DNA of 64,000 nt from Epiperipatus broadwayi (taxonomy: Eukaryota; Onychophora; Udeonychophora; Euonychophora; Peripatidae): assembly GCA_028023455.1 (NCBI GenBank), contig JAQFVV010000500.1, positions 331,740-395,739 on the forward strand, written 5' to 3'. Position 1 is the first letter of the stretch, and each line of letters starts with the position of its first letter. This document shows, piece by piece, positions 60,920 to 64,000 of this stretch. The translations under genes were made by a program, and so were the position numbers. The notes under the pieces were generated by a model, which did no database searches, was not told the DNA's origin, and was given only the letters and a program-made list of their open reading frames with translations.

Positions 60920-61252
60920 ATATATATATTAAAAAAAACTATAAAGAATCAAAAATGAAATACATTGAGAGAAAAACAGGCATTACTAGATCATTAAAAG
61001 AATTAAGAGATTGAAGTGTAGCTAAGTTGGATATACTACTAGAAAAGATGATAATAGATGGATAGTTAAAATATTAAACTGAATCTCTAGAGATTGTAAA
61101 AGACTTTGGAAAACATCACTTGTGAAATGGATGGATGAAGCTGATGCGATGTGGAGAAGAGAGTCTCAAGATCCAGAAAATTGGATTAAACTTGGAGAGA
61201 CCCTCATCCTGCAATGGATCGATAATGTTTAAAAAATGATGATGATACTCCA

Positions 61253-62419
61253 AGAAGTGAATACTACACTTTTCTTAACCATTTTTATTTATGGTACTTT
61301 ATAGAAGCAAACATGTTGTAATGAGAATATAGATCACTTCTATCAGCATTTCCATTGTTATCAATATTGCATCAGTTTATAAGATGTAAAAACTAATTTA
61401 TTGAATGACCACATATACAATAGATGAGGTACAATAATCCAGAGGGAGAGGAATTAAGTAATCTAAGGATTTTATCTATAACTATTGAAGCAGTCAATCT
61501 TAGCTTAAAATTGTGCTTCATGTTTTTACCTACTAACCCGTGTTCAATCCCCTATATCCCATCCCGCTCCTTTTGTCGTATATATTTTTTTATGTATATA
61601 TTTGGGATGTGCACCTAAATTTATAATTTAACTTTCAATATTTATTATTATTGATTCTTTTTATTAATTATTAGTTCTTCTTATTAAAATTATAGTTGCG
61701 GCTCAAATATATATATAGGAGCAAAATACTAACAAAATATTGATTTTTTTGTAAATATTTTATTATATGTCATTTTTAGCTTTTTTTTTTAAATTGCTTG
61801 TTTTTCTATAAACTATACATTTTTTTTTTATAAAATCTAATATGGAAGATGCAAGTGTTGTTTATTGTCTAAAAATAATTAGGGGTTGGAAGCACTATTG
61901 TTTTAATCTGGGGAAGGTATATTTTTTTATTAAAGTATTACTTAAAATAAATGGGATTAAGTAGATTAAAGATTTTCTTGAAAACATGTTGCCAAATCTA
62001 TTTCTAATCTAGAAATAGATTTGAATTTATTTTGGGTGTTATCTAACAATTGCATCTTCAAAAACAACTGATAAAAGAAAAGGTATAAAATGGCCGAATT
62101 TTGTATCACAGGGGATTAGTTACTATTGAAAGAAGATTAAGTACTATTGAGAGATTAGCTACTTTTAGATAGAGGTATTATAAACATATTTCGTTTTGCT
62201 TGAAACTTAAAAATGATGTAGCAGTAAATGCACCACTCTTCTGGACCCCTGTGGGTCGTCTTCCGCAGCCATAATATTCTGCTACCCTAAAGTGAATGAA
62301 GAACTTCAGTGTGCATTTAATAGAAGCTTGCTGCCACAGGAGAACGTGCAATATTTTAAATTGAACTCTTAACACTGCAAGGTAATTTTTCAAGCCGTCA
62401 CCTCAAACTAAATCTAGCC
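61253..62419. other. AT-rich DNA with one GC-richer patch; no gene
   Basis: The patch 62210-62400 (CTCTTCTGGACCCCTGTGGG, GCTTGCTGCCACAGGAG) stands out in composition. Its minus-strand frame of 71 codons has no recognised domain. It may be an LTR or exon relic. AAAATGGCCGAATTT at 62089 recalls the 48.4 kb tandem unit. Confidence 0.35.
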
Positions 62420-63201
62420 TAAATAATCTATCAAAATCTCTTCTCATGTATTCCTTAACTTTGCCTTTTTTATATATATATAAATAACATGTAATTTGCT
62501 CTTAAATAATTTATATCTAATCCTATCTTATATGCTCTTTAATTTTGGTGCGGTCATTTATTTATATGTGTTTATTATTTGATTTATATATCTGTTATTG
62601 ATATGCCAATCTAAAACAATCTGACGAGTTGAATTTTGTAAAATCTTTTCTGTCATTTTTAACTAAACCTTCATGAAAAGGTTATTAACGTCCCCTTTTA
62701 AATATACATATATAATGCATTGTAAATTAATACTATTGTTTTATGAATCAACATTTTAGGTTCCTTTTTAATATAAAAATTGATTTGTTTAACTCTGTGA
62801 ATCCAAAGTTAAAGCTAATTAATGCTTTGAAATCTTATAAAATACTATTTATTTAATTCTAAAAAAAGGTGATTTAATTGTTTTATATATATATAACTGC
62901 TAGTTATTTTCTTTTCCATACTCTTAAAATTTCAAATACCATAGATGTCTGCCCATCCTTGCATATGTATTAAATGGATTATGTCCTGTACATGTGGGGT
63001 TCAGATTGACCTTAGGTCAACATGGGTGTGACAAGAATCTCGGCCTCAGGGTGGCCTTCGAGCATTCCATCATCAGATTTTCAATTGGATGGACGGTTGA
63101 AGAGTTGGAGTGTGTAGTAGATTGGAGCCTGTCCATTAAAGTATGAAGATTGTCTATCTTATATATATCTGAGCACTTATAGTATATATGTGTGGGAGAT
63201 G

Positions 63202-63260
63202 ATAATCTGGACCAACTGATGATTGCTGGTTTAGCATGAAATACGTATATTGGTGATTAT
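63202..63260 (+). ncRNA. Hammerhead ribozyme family 2, unit 1
   Basis: Stem I: ATAATC pairs with GATTAT and CCAA with TTGG, with an internal loop TGGA/T. Core: CTGATGA. Stem II: TGCT-GGTTT-AGCA, with a U-U mismatch next to the core. Then GAAA, a minimal palindromic stem III (ATACGTAT) and cleavage base A, with predicted cleavage after 63249. The U-U pair at the base of stem II, where G-C is usual, may lower activity. Sequence is unrelated to family 1. Confidence 0.75.
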
Positions 63261-63673
63261 TTATCTTTTCAGCATATATGTGCTTGAGTGTATCAGTGTT
63301 ATTAGATAGAGTGGAGAGTGGTGGGTCATCTGAAAGTCTGTGCTCATATACCCTATATTACATATATAGGCACAGGTATATAACAAGCCTGTGTTTCAGT
63401 TATTACATTGTAGAGATGTCTGCCCATCCTTGAATATGTATTAAATGGATTATGTCCTGTACATGTGGGGTTCAGATTGACCTTAGGTCAACATGGGTGT
63501 GACAAGAATCTCGGCCTCAGGGTGGCCTTCGAGCATTCCATCATCAGATTTTCAATTGGATGTACAGTTGAAGAGTTGGAGTGTGTAGTAGATTGGAGCC
63601 TGTCCATTAAAGTATGAAGATTGTCTATCTTAATATATATCTGAGCACTTATAGTATATATGTGTGGGAGATG

Positions 63674-63732
63674 ATAATCTGGACCAACTGATGATTGCTG
63701 GTTTAGCATGAAATACGTATATTGGTGATTAT
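63674..63732 (+). ncRNA. Hammerhead ribozyme family 2, unit 2
   Basis: It is identical to the unit 1 ribozyme across all stems and the core. Predicted cleavage is after 63721, 472 nt from that of unit 1. Confidence 0.75.
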
Positions 63733-64000
63733 TTATCTTTTCAGCATATATGTGCTTGAGTGTATCAGTGTTATTAGATAGAGTGGAGAGTGGTGGGTCA
63801 TCTGAAAGTCTGTGCTCATCTACCCTATATTATAATCAGTTATTGTAAAATCAACGAAAGTGGGATTGATTTATTTTAAATATCAGAAAAGGGATGGGGG
63901 TGAATCTTAATGTTTCTTAAATCAAATCTTAATGTATATTTTATCTAGTTGAAATCTAAATCTTAATGTTTCTTTTACTATATAAAATCTTCAAGTATAT

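Larger units (their letters stand above)
57615..61252 (+). pseudogene. RTE-type LINE (RTE-2), interrupted by two insertions
   Basis: The 5'-truncated copy starts KNIKQHLGIGRKVISAIEKK, continues MKQRKAPGNDEFIIHIVKDA, LPLFFVFVDYEKTFHS (catalytic Asp), ILENIYQNVIAMIRLHNDTK, and from 58540 IMFNGFS and MCLKRKILNKCF. A 126-bp insertion (58979-59104) and a 1.7-kb insertion (59200-60909) break it. The ORF resumes between them (IYGSEI, KAVQRIQTT) and after the second (KNRHY..IKRIKRLK, RKDDNRW, SLVKWMDEADAMWRRESQD, NWIKLGETLILQWIDNV). The end ATGATGATGATAC near 61238-61250 fits the simple-repeat 3' tails of RTE elements. Many stops and frame changes. Confidence 0.88.
62944..63840 (+). mobile_element. 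Tandem dimer of a 472-nt hammerhead repeat (retrozyme-like)
   Basis: Unit 1 begins GATGTCTGCCCATCCTTG at 62944 and unit 2 at 63415. They are nearly identical over about 425 bp; unit 1 has an extra AT-rich tail (about 63370-63414, TAACAAGCCTGTGTTTCAGT). Each unit has one hammerhead motif in the same orientation, and cleavage sites are 472 nt apart, so transcripts could release 472-nt monomers. The only frame (63488-63709, minus) has no recognised domain. Tandem non-coding units with type I hammerheads are the form of animal retrozymes. Confidence 0.8.
62420..63965 (-). repeat. Interspersed repeat R1, copy b, split by a tandem ribozyme repeat
   Basis: 62420-62943 matches the reverse complement of about 3435-4015, and 63841-63965 matches the reverse complement of about 3330-3430. 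The DNA between (62944-63840) is absent from copy a. This brackets the inserted sequence. Confidence 0.75.

Noticed and set aside
63070-63076. Minus-strand CTGATGA within the 472-nt repeat
   Set aside because: It is followed by GAAG, not GAAA; stem II does not pair and no stem I was found.
63488-63709. 73-codon minus-strand frame in the 472-nt unit
   Set aside because: It has no recognised domain, and the nearly identical first unit does not keep an equivalent long frame.

Overview
This window looks like repeat-dense, gene-poor nuclear DNA from an AT-rich metazoan (about three quarters A+T by eye). It is probably an invertebrate, but the sequence does not fix the taxon. There are no operons, Shine-Dalgarno sites or long open host genes. 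Almost everything recognisable is a transposable element or a relic of one. The only clear host-derived sequence is a broken copy of SNIP1 (FHA-domain nuclear protein) at 40.6-40.9 kb. A short CpG-richer patch at 45.74-45.93 kb could be a promoter or first exon.

Layout. 0-7.9 kb: a decayed L1-like LINE split by a 2.9 kb composite insertion that starts with a tRNA-derived SINE. 7.9-24.5 kb: AT-rich DNA with a 175-bp tandem repeat, three copies of a long-inverted-repeat MITE, SINE remnants and two structured hairpins. 24.5-24.8 kb: a 303-bp element with a hammerhead ribozyme relic and 12-bp target duplications. 26.2-35.1 kb: an LTR retrotransposon with unusually long LTRs (about 2.6 kb). It is reduced to a coiled-coil (gag-like) N-terminus fused to an integrase C-terminus, and a 5'-truncated LINE sits in its 3' LTR. 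36.4-37.5 kb: a 1.1 kb foldback element with a complete hammerhead ribozyme and 13-bp target duplications. 39.8-50.5 kb: two inverted arms 10 kb apart enclose the SNIP1 pseudogene, a SINE, head-to-head Penelope-like (PLE) fragments around a decayed hammerhead foldback, an about 310-bp higher-order tandem array, a Merlin element and a second Merlin-type transposase pseudogene. 50.6-51.5 kb: another Merlin element with a perfect 8-bp target duplication. 55.1-61.3 kb: two RTE-type LINEs head to head. The second is broken by a 126-bp relative of the hammerhead element and by a probable solo LTR. 62.4-64 kb: an older repeat interrupted by two tandem 472-nt units, each carrying a second, unrelated hammerhead ribozyme.

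The main result is two distinct hammerhead ribozyme families. Family 1 occurs in mirrored foldback elements whose ends are defined by 12-13 bp target duplications. The decayed copy at 43.4-44.0 kb lies between two diverging PLE reverse transcriptases, so family 1 is most simply a PLE terminal repeat or a PLE-mobilised non-autonomous derivative. Family 2 is a tandem dimer with one ribozyme per unit, the arrangement known from retrozymes.
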